DNA from: Arcicella gelida
GTDB lineage: Bacteria > Bacteroidota > Bacteroidia > Cytophagales > Spirosomataceae
Assembly: GCF_034931025.1 (NCBI RefSeq)
Contig: NZ_JAYGIL010000003.1
Span: 310,001-374,000 of the forward strand
Length of the DNA: 64,000 bases
Reading direction: 5' to 3'
The translations under genes were made by a program, and so were the position numbers. Positions 8,886-17,861 of the stretch are shown here, one piece after another (position 1 is the first letter of the stretch; every line of letters starts with the position of its first letter). The notes under the pieces are model-generated. The model saw nothing but the letters and a program-made list of their open reading frames with translations, did not search any database and was not told the origin of the DNA.

Positions 8886-9416
8886 TTAATCTTGCCAATG
8901 ACTCAATAGTCCAAATTCATCAATTCCATATTCATAAAATTTAGCAGAGGAATATCTATAACTTTCAGGCAAATCAGCTAAGTTCCATTTTTCTGCGATA
9001 GGATTATTATGAATGTAATCAATTTTTTGTTGCCACACAGTTGGTGAATACAAAGCAATTGGAAGACTATTTCTTTGCCAAAAATGATATTTACGATTGG
9101 CAGATTCTACTTCAAAATAAGATAGGACTTTCGGATGATTCAATGATAAATCTTCTAAAAACCTGTGTCCAGTATATTTCATAAAACTAGCATTTGGCAT
9201 CTCTTTCCCATTTTTAGCTAACATTGTCCAAATCAGATGGATATGGTTAGGCATAATAACGAATGCAAATACCTTAATTTTTTGTTGAGCTACTAAATAT
9301 TGTAAGCTACTGATAATTATATCTTTATACTTGTCAGGCTTTAATAGTTTTTGCCAATTTAAAATGGTGGCAGTATAAAAATATGGAACGCCTATTTGCA
9401 TACTGGAATATTGCAT
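8886..9416 (-). CDS. REP-associated tyrosine transposase (RAYT-1, Y1_Tnp)
   Basis: HUH-type single-strand transposase of 176 residues that nicks DNA through a tyrosine and is normally domesticated to move or maintain REP hairpins. The HUH motif is AFVIMPNHIHLIW (His58, His60) and the catalytic Tyr is in KIDYIHNNP (Tyr134). WQRN and the C-terminal YRYSSAKFY are typical of the family. Length is normal and no break is seen, so it should be active. Family 1 REP hairpins lie on both sides (8844-8865; 9476-9634), and a 58-bp direct repeat encloses the whole module. Start ATG at 9416; an ATG at 9401 is possible. Confidence 0.93.
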   Translation of the reverse strand: MQYSSMQIGVPYFYTATILNWQKLLKPDKYKDIIISSLQYLVAQQKIKVFAFVIMPNHIHLIWTMLAKNGKEMPNASFMKYTGHRFLEDLSLNHPKVLSYFEVESANRKYHFWQRNSLPIALYSPTVWQQKIDYIHNNPIAEKWNLADLPESYRYSSAKFYEYGIDEFGLLSHWQD

Positions 9417-9475
9417 AGCTTATTTGGTTTTGTAGATTTTCGTTTATTTTTATGCTTGCTAATGTTTATCGTTGA

Positions 9476-9640
9476 ATTGTTCGTGAAGACACGAACAATG
9501 GCTATGTGGCAAACTATTGTTTTCTCGCCGTAGTTTGTGTCTTCACAAACTACTAATCTTTTGCCATTCTTCGTGTCTTTGTGAACAACAATTAGATAAT
9601 TATTCAACAAATTGTTCGTGGAGACACGAACAATGGCGAG
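9476..9640. repeat. cluster of four REP hairpins, family 1 (upstream of RAYT-1)
   Basis: Four hairpins share the core TTCGTG-NNNN-CACGAA: 9476-9499 (10-bp stem, loop AAGA), 9531-9552 (TAGTTTGTG variant, loop TCTT), 9567-9588 (imperfect) and 9611-9634 (10-bp stem, loop GAGA). Copies alternate in orientation, as in bacterial interspersed mosaic elements, and each has a GCC/GGC word near one end. They occupy the leader of RAYT-1 on the minus strand. Confidence 0.88.
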
Positions 9641-9666
9641 TAGCAAATTCTTATTTAAAAATAAAA

Positions 9667-9724
9667 CAAATCTAAATTCCCACACAACCTACCACTTTCC
9701 CACAAAATCCCCAAAACAAACCCT
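9667..9724. repeat. 58-bp direct repeat, right copy
   Basis: Identical to 8779-8836 in the same orientation. Spacing between copies is 888 bp. Confidence 0.95.
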
Positions 9725-9773
9725 AATTCATTTCACGAAAATTATTATTCGGTATTTTATCTCATGATAAATT

Positions 9774-9798
9774 GTAGCGGTAGCTCTTGCAGTTACCG
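9774..9798. repeat. single REP hairpin, family 2 (CTCTTGCAG subtype)
   Basis: GTAGCGGTAGCTCTTGCAG followed by TTACCG, a lone copy of the family that forms the large array at 45 kb; one stem position is mismatched. It is in the 241-bp gap between the right direct repeat and the GH42 gene, which also holds a lone copy of the 42-bp repeat unit (9830-9860). Confidence 0.75.
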
Positions 9799-9915
9799 TT
9801 TTGAAATGTAGGAATGACAAGAAATAAACAATTTCACCCTTGAAAAATTATTTGTTTGTTTATAAAATAACCATTAAAGCCTACTTAAACCCATATTTAT
9901 ATTCTAAAAAACAAA

Positions 9916-9944
9916 AAGCCCTCTGCTTGTCTGCAAAGAGGCTC
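9916..9944 (-). terminator. terminator of the rhamnogalacturonan gene cluster
   Basis: On the minus strand an imperfect GC-rich stem (AGCCTCTTTGC with GCAGAGGGCT, loop AGACAA) is followed by TTTTTGTTTTTTAG. It lies about 22 bp after the GH42 stop. Confidence 0.8.
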
Positions 9945-9965
9945 TGGATATAAATGGGTGCCGTA

Positions 9966-12074
9966 TTATTCTTCTTCGATGATTTTAAAACCCCAAGCTT
10001 CTAAATCTATCGCTTGGTTATTTAGAATTTTTGTATTGGAAATCAACTCTTTTCCACTTTTATGTGGATAAGTAAGGTTTTTGCTTTCAGCTGAATAATT
10101 GAAATAATAATGAATTTTCTTTCCAGCTGTATTTGTACCTTCTTTTGTGATTAATGGGAATGCCAAATTTTGATTTACTCCCCAAAGTTTTGCTTTTTTT
10201 AAGGCATCTTTCAAGATATTTTCGGTTGTTTTAGCATTCGTCATGCAAGCAATGTACGTCGCTAAACCTTTGCCATATTCATTTTCTGTCACCGCAGCGT
10301 ATTTTCCCCAAGATGGATGTTCATAATATGCCAAAACTTTAGCAGTTGTAGGCGTAACTAACTCCATCCAAGTATTGATTTTGTTGTTTTCTGTTCCTAC
10401 TTGAAAAGGGTCACCTTTCAAAGACACATTATTGGGAATAGTAAATTGATTATATGAAATTCCACAAGCTTCGTTGATAATTCCGGGCTGAATGCTATTT
10501 CTTACCGTTACGTTTTCGTTAGAAAAACCGCTTTTGAAAGTATAAATTACATGACCTCCGTTTTTGGTAAAGGTATTTAATCGGTTTAATAATTCATCCG
10601 AGGCTGCATAAAGAGCAGGCACTACAATAAGTTTGTACTTTTCAAAATTGGTAGAGCTTGGGTCGATAAAATCAGTGCCAATATTCATGCGATAAAGGGC
10701 ATCGTATATCGGACGAAGAATATCATTATAGCGTTCTCTTGCCCCCCAACCAAAACTAAAAGCATTAAAAGCCGTTTGTGCTTCATTACTGAAAAGAATC
10801 GCTACCTCATTTTGTTTTTTAAGATTGATTAATTGCGAACTCAATCTATCAAAGTCTTTACCAATGTTTTTTGCTTCATTGTAAGTAGCATTCGGTTGAA
10901 AATCATGGCTCAATAAACCTTTCCAATAGGTTTCTGCCGAGTTATGAATTGAGTGCCAATGCCAATATTCCAACATATTTGCCCCCGATGCCACGTGGCT
11001 GAATGCTTGTAAACGCAATTGATTAGGATAAGGTGTCCATTGTGGGAAACCTTGTGCTTCTGTTTCAATTACTAAGTAATTTTTTCCATTCTTCATCGAG
11101 CGACCTAAATCACCGCCTAAAGAAATTTCAATACCCGTCAAGAAATCTTGGGTTGGATGATAAATATCAACACCTGCATAGTCCATTGATTTGGCTGCAT
11201 CAAAATGATTTACATCCGTTTGGATGCCGTAAGAAAAACCACGCCAATCAAAATCAAAGTTTTGAGTAACAAACTGATTAGGTTTGCTATATTCTTTCAC
11301 TAAAGCTACTTGCCAAGCTAAATAATCAGTCACTAATTGTCTTTGAAACTTAGAAAATTCAGAACTCAAACTTGCATTAATAGTGCCAACCATTGATGGG
11401 AAATCATCCCAGTTATTAATTCTATTACTCCAATAATCTAAACCAAAAGCTTTGTTAATGGCATCTACAGTTTTGAATTTTGCTTTCATGTATTGTACAA
11501 AAGCCTTCTGTACATTATCGCCTGCGGTATTATAATGTTTGGTTTCGTTATCTACTTGGTAGCCAATAATAGCGGGATGGTCTTTTAGATGTTCCATGAT
11601 TTTACGAATGACTCTTTCTGCATGAAATCTGAAATGTTCATTGGTAATATCCATGTTCTGACGCACGCCATAACGGTTTTGACCTTGAGCCGTAACCGCC
11701 AAAACATCAGGATATTTTTTCACTAACCATGTTGGAACAGCATAAGTAGGAGTTCCGATAATCACATGGATTCCTCCTTTGTGCATTGCATTCAATACAC
11801 GGTCGATATGCGAAAAATCATAGACATTATCTTGTGGTTCAACGGTACTCCATGTAGATTCTGCAACTCTCACAACGTTAATACCTGCTTCTTTCATCAT
11901 GGCAACGTCTTTCTCCAAACGGTCATAAGGCATATACTCATCATAATAAGCTACGCCAAAGAGTAATTTATTATCGGCTGTTTGTGCGGAAAGAAACAAT
12001 ACATTTGCTAAAATTAGGCTAGTCGTTAATAGACATTTCGCCAAGATTTTGGTAAATAATCTGGAATTTTTCAT
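9966..12074 (-). CDS. beta-galactosidase, GH42
   Basis: Exported glycoside hydrolase of 702 residues. After a signal peptide (about 1-30, ending LSA-Q) comes a GH42 TIM barrel with VRVAESTWSTVEP, the acid/base in GYQVDNETKHYN (Glu177) and the nucleophile in YLVIETEAQGFP (Glu337), followed by the GH42 trimerisation (flavodoxin-like) domain and a small C-terminal beta domain. GH42 enzymes release terminal beta-galactose. Being last in a cluster of rhamnogalacturonan enzymes, it most likely trims galactan side chains of RG-I. The 209-bp gap upstream contains a terminator, so it may have its own promoter. Confidence 0.92.
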   Translation of the reverse strand: MKNSRLFTKILAKCLLTTSLILANVLFLSAQTADNKLLFGVAYYDEYMPYDRLEKDVAMMKEAGINVVRVAESTWSTVEPQDNVYDFSHIDRVLNAMHKGGIHVIIGTPTYAVPTWLVKKYPDVLAVTAQGQNRYGVRQNMDITNEHFRFHAERVIRKIMEHLKDHPAIIGYQVDNETKHYNTAGDNVQKAFVQYMKAKFKTVDAINKAFGLDYWSNRINNWDDFPSMVGTINASLSSEFSKFQRQLVTDYLAWQVALVKEYSKPNQFVTQNFDFDWRGFSYGIQTDVNHFDAAKSMDYAGVDIYHPTQDFLTGIEISLGGDLGRSMKNGKNYLVIETEAQGFPQWTPYPNQLRLQAFSHVASGANMLEYWHWHSIHNSAETYWKGLLSHDFQPNATYNEAKNIGKDFDRLSSQLINLKKQNEVAILFSNEAQTAFNAFSFGWGARERYNDILRPIYDALYRMNIGTDFIDPSSTNFEKYKLIVVPALYAASDELLNRLNTFTKNGGHVIYTFKSGFSNENVTVRNSIQPGIINEACGISYNQFTIPNNVSLKGDPFQVGTENNKINTWMELVTPTTAKVLAYYEHPSWGKYAAVTENEYGKGLATYIACMTNAKTTENILKDALKKAKLWGVNQNLAFPLITKEGTNTAGKKIHYYFNYSAESKNLTYPHKSGKELISNTKILNNQAIDLEAWGFKIIEEE

Positions 12075-12204
12075 AGTCGAAGCTTAATAGAGATGTTTCT
12101 AAATTGATTGTTTTTGATTGAAATTTTACTTCTATCTCAAAAATAATATAAAATTGTATCAGAATGATACAATAACATAAGGATTCTTTTTTGGAAGACA
12201 AAAA

Positions 12205-12240
12205 AATACCCCATTGTCATTTGCATAACAATGAGGTATT
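12205..12240 (-). terminator. terminator after the second CE12 esterase
   Basis: Near-perfect 13-bp stem (12205-12217 with 12228-12240) with a 10-base loop, followed on the minus strand by a run of seven T. It separates the CE12 gene from GH42. Confidence 0.8.
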
Positions 12241-12283
12241 AGCTTTTACAAGACTATTTCTTTTTTCGGATTAGAAATCCGAG

Positions 12284-13051
12284 TTACTTTTTCAGGAATT
12301 TGTTCAGCTTACATTTTTTTACTCCTTTCAAACCTTCTACCACGGTGATGGCATTTACTTTTGCACCTTCATAATTAGTATGAGTATGGTCGATAGGGAA
12401 GTAGTTTTTCTTTAAAGTAGCCTCATCCGACTGCTCATATTTTACGGCAACTAATTCATTCAAATCAACAAAGAAAGCTCCTGTAGTTTTTGCAGTTTCA
12501 GCCGCCCATTTCCCATAAGTATCTCTTGGAATTTTTCCGACTTTCCAAACATTACGTGGCACTGGTGAAAAAACGATGGCAGTTGCACCTTTTCCTTTAG
12601 TTTCGTTGATGTATTTACGCATGTACCAGCCATAAGTATGTACGGTTTCATGCTTTTTGGTCATCATATTATCAATTTCTTCAGTTTCTTCGCCTATTCC
12701 TTTGATACTTCCTCTAGCACGAGTACTATCGTTCAAAGCACCGCCATCGTTATGTCCGAATTGAATCATTACATAATCACCTTTTTTAAGATTAGCCATG
12801 ATTTTATCCCAACGTCCTTCTGTTAAAAAAGTACGGCTACTTCTTCCACCGATTGCATGGTTTTCGATATGGATTTTGGTCGTATCAAAATAATCTTGGA
12901 TGACACTTCCCCAACCCCATTGTCCATCTGAACCTTTACCAGAGCCATTTCTCACGGTAGAATCACCGATGATATACAACGTAGGTTTTTGTTTTTTAAA
13001 GAAGGTAAAAGAAAGAAAAATAATACTTGATAAAATTAGAATGCGTTTCAT
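12284..13051 (-). CDS. rhamnogalacturonan acetylesterase, CE12 (second copy)
   Basis: SGNH esterase of 255 residues that removes acetyl groups from galacturonic acid in the RG-I backbone. N-terminal hydrophobic signal (1-18). Block I is YIIGDSTVRN (Ser31), block II HAIGGRSSRT (Gly/Arg about 68-70), block III IQFGHNDGG (Asn101) and block V DHTH (Asp221, His224), all as in CE12 (YesT/RgaE type). It is shorter than the other CE12 protein in this cluster because it lacks an N-terminal accessory domain. The palindrome at 13087-13126 lies in the gap to the upstream GH105 gene. Confidence 0.92.
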   Translation of the reverse strand: MKRILILSSIIFLSFTFFKKQKPTLYIIGDSTVRNGSGKGSDGQWGWGSVIQDYFDTTKIHIENHAIGGRSSRTFLTEGRWDKIMANLKKGDYVMIQFGHNDGGALNDSTRARGSIKGIGEETEEIDNMMTKKHETVHTYGWYMRKYINETKGKGATAIVFSPVPRNVWKVGKIPRDTYGKWAAETAKTTGAFFVDLNELVAVKYEQSDEATLKKNYFPIDHTHTNYEGAKVNAITVVEGLKGVKKCKLNKFLKK

Positions 13052-13086
13052 GTGTTATTGTTTTTATACTTTGAATATCAAATTTA

Positions 13087-13126
13087 TTCCTATTAGCTGG
13101 TGACTTAAGTCACTAGCTAATAGGAA
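13087..13126. repeat. 40-nt loopless palindrome between GH105 and CE12 genes
   Basis: Two 20-base halves (13087-13106, 13107-13126) are reverse complements with one mismatch pair, centred on CTTAAG. In transcripts it would form a long hairpin between two genes of the same operon; no T run follows, so a processing or stabilising element is likelier than a terminator. Confidence 0.75.
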
Positions 13127-13144
13127 GGATTTAAGCTTGTCAGC

Positions 13145-14275
13145 CTACTTCATTTTCAACACTTCAGCTCCAGCTAATAAGAAACAACCTAAACCGAAAT
13201 CTTCAAAATCTGGTTGTTTATCAACACTTAGCGGCTGACCGTCCTTTGGTTCTTTTCCTGTTCCTTGTACATAACCCAAGAAACCATTTGGTTGAACACA
13301 GTCGTTCAACATTGCATTGGTAGCTTTTGAAATAATGGGTAAGTATTGTTTTTTGTTCAATAAACCATGATTTACTCCCCAAGCCATGCCATAAGTAAAT
13401 AAGGCTGTTCCTGTTAATTCTTTACCGCCAAATTCTGTTTCATCCATTAAACTTACATTCCAAAATCCATCCTGACGTTGTAATGGAGGCAAGGCTTTCA
13501 TCATTTCAAGATATGTTTTTTCATATTCTTCACGATGTGGGGCATTTTTCGGCATAATTTCTAACACTTTCACCAAAGCTGCAACAACCCAACCATCCCC
13601 ACGTGACCAGTAACAGTTTTTACCAGCAGGTGTTTTATATGGCGGGTCGAAATCTTTATCTCTCCACCAAAGTCCTTCTGCTGGATTATACAAACCTTTA
13701 TCGCCATGAATGGTTTTTGTGTGCATGTACATTTGATACATTTTTTCGTAATAACGGTCATCTTTGTACATCACACCCAAACGAGCGAACACAGGCATTG
13801 CCATTTGTAAGGCATCTACCCACGACCAGTCGTCTTTCTTTGTACTATTCACCATACTATCAATGGAGGCTTTGATGTCACGGATTCTTTCTGGTTTTGG
13901 ATCAATTAAATACAAATCCAAATAGGTTTGTCCGCAACATTGGTCGTCGGCATTACGAGTTTTGATGCCGTTACGTAAACCCCATTTATGTGCTTCGCCC
14001 CAAGCTACAGCATAGTCGTAATAACGTTTTTGTTTATCAACGCTATACAATGCCATTAATCCTTCATAATAAACGCCACGTGTCCAAATATTACTTGGAC
14101 GAGTTTTATCTGGACGAACAATGGGTGCTGAAACATCAGCCCATTTTGTCATGAAGTAATCATTTGCAGCTGTTAATCCTTTTAAAAGCTCTTTTTTCTT
14201 TGGAAGTCCTTGAGCCTGAATTTGTACGATACTTATCAAAGCGATAAGCCATACCATTGTGATGTTTTTTTTCAT
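13145..14275 (-). CDS. unsaturated rhamnogalacturonyl hydrolase, GH105
   Basis: Exported (signal 1-21, QIQAQ) six-hairpin glycosidase of 376 residues. Motifs include NADDQCCGQTYLDLY near residue 108-122 with the Asp pair of the active site, WSWVDALQMAMP, and CYWSRGDGWVVAAL near 222, all typical of GH105 (YteR/YesR). It hydrolyses the unsaturated galacturonyl residue from RG disaccharides produced by PL11, giving rhamnose and a keto-uronate. It sits directly downstream of PL11 in the same direction, which fits that order of reactions. Confidence 0.93.
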   Translation of the reverse strand: MKKNITMVWLIALISIVQIQAQGLPKKKELLKGLTAANDYFMTKWADVSAPIVRPDKTRPSNIWTRGVYYEGLMALYSVDKQKRYYDYAVAWGEAHKWGLRNGIKTRNADDQCCGQTYLDLYLIDPKPERIRDIKASIDSMVNSTKKDDWSWVDALQMAMPVFARLGVMYKDDRYYEKMYQMYMHTKTIHGDKGLYNPAEGLWWRDKDFDPPYKTPAGKNCYWSRGDGWVVAALVKVLEIMPKNAPHREEYEKTYLEMMKALPPLQRQDGFWNVSLMDETEFGGKELTGTALFTYGMAWGVNHGLLNKKQYLPIISKATNAMLNDCVQPNGFLGYVQGTGKEPKDGQPLSVDKQPDFEDFGLGCFLLAGAEVLKMK

Positions 14276-14386
14276 TTTTAAATTTAATTGTGAATGAGTG
14301 ATTTGGTGATTGTTTTGTGAATTAGTAAAAACTTAATGAACGATAAAATATCAAATTGTTGCCATTCACAATCCACAACTTATTAA

Positions 14387-16219
14387 CTACTTCACTGTTA
14401 TATTAGCTTTGGGTGGCGTTTTCATGCCTGTTCCTAAAAAGTAACTTGTATGTGGAGGTTGGTTGTAACCAACATTTTGCCAAGCAATACTTAGTCGGTA
14501 TTGTGGGTCGTGCATTAATGTTGGCAAACGATGTTCAGTAGGAATCGTTGTTGAAAAAATGCGTAATTCCTTTTTATCATTTGTTTTGAAAATTACTTCT
14601 TCTCGCCAATCACCAAATAAATCGGCACTCAAAGCTGGCGTTGATTTTGTGCCATTGTTAGAAGAACAATTTTCGGCAGTGAACAATCTTCCAACTTTAT
14701 ACTTGTCGATATGATTTCCATCTAATAATTCACGAGATAAATCGCCATCCCACCAAATCAAAAAATTGGTTGAACTTGGATTATCACCGATTCTATCGCC
14801 TTTCGCATTAAATAATCCACCAGAACCCGACCACCACATTTCAGATCCTTCATTACTTGGGTCAATATCAGCCGCTACTCCACGACCAGCATCTTGTCCT
14901 TCATTTTTTCTCCAGATAATTTCACCCGTTTTAGCATCGTACAAAGCAGCACCCGGTCCTTCGGTTTTTTCTTCAATTTCATGAACACCAAATACTTCTA
15001 ATCCAGGACGAGAAGGATCTAAATCAGAAACATGCAAAGCATCACCATGACGTAAACCTGTCGTGAACAATCCTTTTCCGTCATCATCAACCACCATCGA
15101 GCCATACACAATTTCATCTTTGCCGTCTGCATCTACATCGGCAACGGTTAAATTATGATATCCTTGTCCCGAAAAAGGATTCTCTCCATCTTTAGAATCA
15201 AATACCCAACGAGAGGTCAATTTTCCTCCACGCCAATCCCAAGCGGCTAAAACCGTTCTACCATAATAGCCTCTACACATAATTACGCTGGGTAATTTTC
15301 CATCTAAATAAGCCACGCAAGCTAAAAAGCGGTCGCTACGATTTCCAGATTTATCATTTCCTCCATTGCCACCTTTTCCGCCCCAACCACCAAGATTACC
15401 TCTCGCAGGAATATAATCGGTAGTTGCTAAAGCAGCTCCAGTCAAACCATCAAAAATGGTAAAGAATTCTGGCCCATCTAAAATTTTTCCGTCAGCATTT
15501 CTATAATCAGCTTTGGTATCTCCGATTACTTTGCCTTTGCCGTCGGTCGTGCCATCAGCGGTTTTACAAGCAAATTCTGCTTTGCCGTCACCGTCAAGGT
15601 CATAAACCATAAATTGTGTATAATGCGCTCCTTCACGGATATTTTTACCTAAATTGATTCTCCACAATAAAGTACCGTCTAATTTATAAGCCTCAAAAAT
15701 TGGTTCGTCGGTAATACCTTTTTGTGAATTGTCTTTTCCGATACCAGTTTGATGAACAATGATTTCATAAACCCCATCACCATCTAAATCACCTACAGAA
15801 ACATCGTTTGGTGTATATTTTTCAGGTGTTTGTAAAGGTAGAGAAAGGTAGTTTCTAGCCGATGAATTCGCAGCTAACGCAAAAGATTCACTAGGTTTTC
15901 CTTCTATTTTTCCTGAAACCGTTTTTACAAAATAAGTATTTACTTGTGTAGTATCCACTTTTTCATCTACAAAGTTGGTACCTTTTGTTAAGGCTTCTTT
16001 GTTCAATTTTACAGGATTAGCTTTCCCTGTAACTCTGTATAAATTGAATTTTGTATCGACTGCTTCTGTACCTAACAAACGCCAACTGACAAATACTTTT
16101 CCTCCTCCTTGGTTGATGGCAATTACTCCTCTGTTGAGGTTTTCCATTAATCTCTGTGCTGAAACCTGCAACGATAACACACAGAGTACAATGATACTTT
16201 TATAAATGCTTGATTTCAT
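14387..16219 (-). CDS. rhamnogalacturonan lyase, PL11
   Basis: Secreted lyase of 610 residues that cleaves the RG-I backbone by beta-elimination. I start it at the ATG at 16219 (MKSSIYKSIIVLCVLSLQVSAQ), which gives a proper signal peptide and a 19-bp gap from the upstream gene; the ATG codons at 16264 and 16237 would overlap that gene or add a long odd N-terminus. Domain order: a short FN3-like beta domain (about 20-110) and an eight-bladed propeller with repeated calcium-type DxDGDGxxE/DADGKDE motifs (VGDLDGDGVYEI, YDLDGDGKAEF, VADVDADGKDEI). ADLFGDWREEV near the C-terminus is characteristic of YesW/YesX enzymes. Endo or exo mode cannot be told. Confidence 0.94.
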   Translation of the reverse strand: MKSSIYKSIIVLCVLSLQVSAQRLMENLNRGVIAINQGGGKVFVSWRLLGTEAVDTKFNLYRVTGKANPVKLNKEALTKGTNFVDEKVDTTQVNTYFVKTVSGKIEGKPSESFALAANSSARNYLSLPLQTPEKYTPNDVSVGDLDGDGVYEIIVHQTGIGKDNSQKGITDEPIFEAYKLDGTLLWRINLGKNIREGAHYTQFMVYDLDGDGKAEFACKTADGTTDGKGKVIGDTKADYRNADGKILDGPEFFTIFDGLTGAALATTDYIPARGNLGGWGGKGGNGGNDKSGNRSDRFLACVAYLDGKLPSVIMCRGYYGRTVLAAWDWRGGKLTSRWVFDSKDGENPFSGQGYHNLTVADVDADGKDEIVYGSMVVDDDGKGLFTTGLRHGDALHVSDLDPSRPGLEVFGVHEIEEKTEGPGAALYDAKTGEIIWRKNEGQDAGRGVAADIDPSNEGSEMWWSGSGGLFNAKGDRIGDNPSSTNFLIWWDGDLSRELLDGNHIDKYKVGRLFTAENCSSNNGTKSTPALSADLFGDWREEVIFKTNDKKELRIFSTTIPTEHRLPTLMHDPQYRLSIAWQNVGYNQPPHTSYFLGTGMKTPPKANITVK

Positions 16220-16238
16220 TTTTGTCTGAGTTAACATC

Positions 16239-17573
16239 TTAGTTTCCGTCTGGTTTAACAACATTTACAAGTGGACTGTGTGGAAAATTAAAACTCTCTT
16301 CATTGTCTGGATTGGCAGGATTGAAACTTGCTAAACCATCTAGCAAATCATCAGCGATGCCTAATTTTGCTTGTTTGATGCCTTCTACAATACATTTTGC
16401 CAGTTCATAAGCACCGTAATTACTAAAATGCGTATCGTCGTGAATGGCTTTTGTTTGCTCAGGAAAAGTATTGGCATCGTAATGAACAAAAGCTTTCATT
16501 GATTTTTGCGGACCCATCGTTTCAAAAAGTACTTTACTCATGGCGTTTAAATCTATCAAAGCTACATTTTCTTCTTTGGCTACTTGTCGCATTGCTTCTG
16601 GAAAATCGCCTAAAGTATTATTGATTTTACCTTCAGCATTGAAATTTCTTCTAAGCATCGACGTCACCAAAACGGGAATTGCACCTTTTTCTTTTGTTTG
16701 TTTGATATAAGATTTCAAGTATTCTTTATAAGTAGTGTTGGCTTCAATGCCTGTACCAGCTTTTTGGTCGTTGTGAGCGAATTCTATAAAAAAGTAATCG
16801 CCCGCTTTGATAAGGCTCATTACTTTATCTAAACGTTTTGCTCCTGCAAAGCTTTTGATGGTTTCGCCAGATTCGGCATAATTGGCAAATACTACATTTT
16901 TAGCCTTGAAAAATCTAGGAATCATTTGTCCCCAAGCAGCATAAGGCTCAATTGCTTGGTCAACTACAGTAGAATTTCCTGCTAAAAAAACTGTAACCGT
17001 TTTATCACTTGCTTTGGTGATTTCCAAGCCACAAATTTTTGGGTTAGCATCATTAAATTCAAAAGTCAGTTGATTATCCCAATGTAAGTAAGCAAATTCT
17101 CTAGGCTTTAATTTTACTTTTTCCGTTGCGTTGATTTTGGGTGTTCTTACGTTAACGGTAAATTCTTTCGTGGCGATTTCTCCTTCAGTAGTAATTACTT
17201 TTTCCAACATCAATCTACGGTTTTCAACTTTCACCGTAGTCGTTGAAATACCTTTAGAATCGCCCAAAAACAATTTCACATCGTAATTTCCTTCGGGAAT
17301 ATCTACCGTAAAAAAGAAAGGTTGAGTACTTGTACAGAAATCAGAAGTTAAAGCATTTTTACCTTTTCTAGTTTCTGAAATGATTTGAGCATTCGGTAAA
17401 AAACCATAGCCTTTTTCTTTGCTGTAAACAGATTCAGGCAAAACTTGTATATATCCTTTAGCAACTTTTCCAGTACCAAAGTCAAATTTAAAGTCTGTTG
17501 TGGCTTGAGAAAAGGATTGGAATGAACACAGGGAGACAACAGTACCAAATAATGATGCTTTAAGATGATTCAT
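16239..17573 (-). CDS. rhamnogalacturonan acetylesterase, CE12, with N-terminal beta-sandwich domain
   Basis: Exported two-domain esterase of 444 residues. The ATG at 17573 is chosen over an upstream TTG at 17612 because it gives a signal peptide (MNHLKASLFG..SFSQ). Residues about 25-188 form a beta-sandwich (DFKFDFGTGK... ending GLEITKA) like those found before CE12 domains, possibly carbohydrate-binding. Residues 192-440 are SGNH: FLAGNSTVVD (Ser201), NYAESGET, EFAHNDQK (Asn268) and HDDTHFSNYG (Asp/His pair). First gene of the rhamnogalacturonan cluster. The 288 bp upstream (17574-17861) hold its promoter and that of the divergent lipoprotein gene; a GC-richer stretch at about 17690-17735 there is unexplained. 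Confidence 0.9.
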   Translation of the reverse strand: MNHLKASLFGTVVSLCSFQSFSQATTDFKFDFGTGKVAKGYIQVLPESVYSKEKGYGFLPNAQIISETRKGKNALTSDFCTSTQPFFFTVDIPEGNYDVKLFLGDSKGISTTTVKVENRRLMLEKVITTEGEIATKEFTVNVRTPKINATEKVKLKPREFAYLHWDNQLTFEFNDANPKICGLEITKASDKTVTVFLAGNSTVVDQAIEPYAAWGQMIPRFFKAKNVVFANYAESGETIKSFAGAKRLDKVMSLIKAGDYFFIEFAHNDQKAGTGIEANTTYKEYLKSYIKQTKEKGAIPVLVTSMLRRNFNAEGKINNTLGDFPEAMRQVAKEENVALIDLNAMSKVLFETMGPQKSMKAFVHYDANTFPEQTKAIHDDTHFSNYGAYELAKCIVEGIKQAKLGIADDLLDGLASFNPANPDNEESFNFPHSPLVNVVKPDGN

Positions 17574-17861
17574 TTTGAGAGTTAGTAAACTTGAATTATA
17601 TATAAAATCCAATAAAAAAAGAATTATTTGTATTAAAATAAGTCTATCTTATCTTTCATAAATTATAATACAAATAAAGTGTAAGACATGCCCGAAACTC
17701 TCCTGTGGTCTCACGGGTTAGAAGTCTCCTTGAATTTTGAGAAATAGCTATAATTTCTAAATCTAAAATCAGGTATTTCTTTTCTTATTATTCCATTAAT
17801 CTGCATAACACAAGGCATAGATTTTCCTAAATAATTTCACCTTTGTAAAAAAAGACAAACT

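Noticed and set aside
9392..9685. ORF of 97 codons upstream of RAYT-1
   Set aside because: It crosses four REP hairpins and overlaps the RAYT-1 start.
17690..17735. Possible tRNA-like or riboswitch element in the GC-richer stretch upstream of the CE12 gene
   Set aside because: No cloverleaf, no T-loop sequence and no clear stem could be traced.
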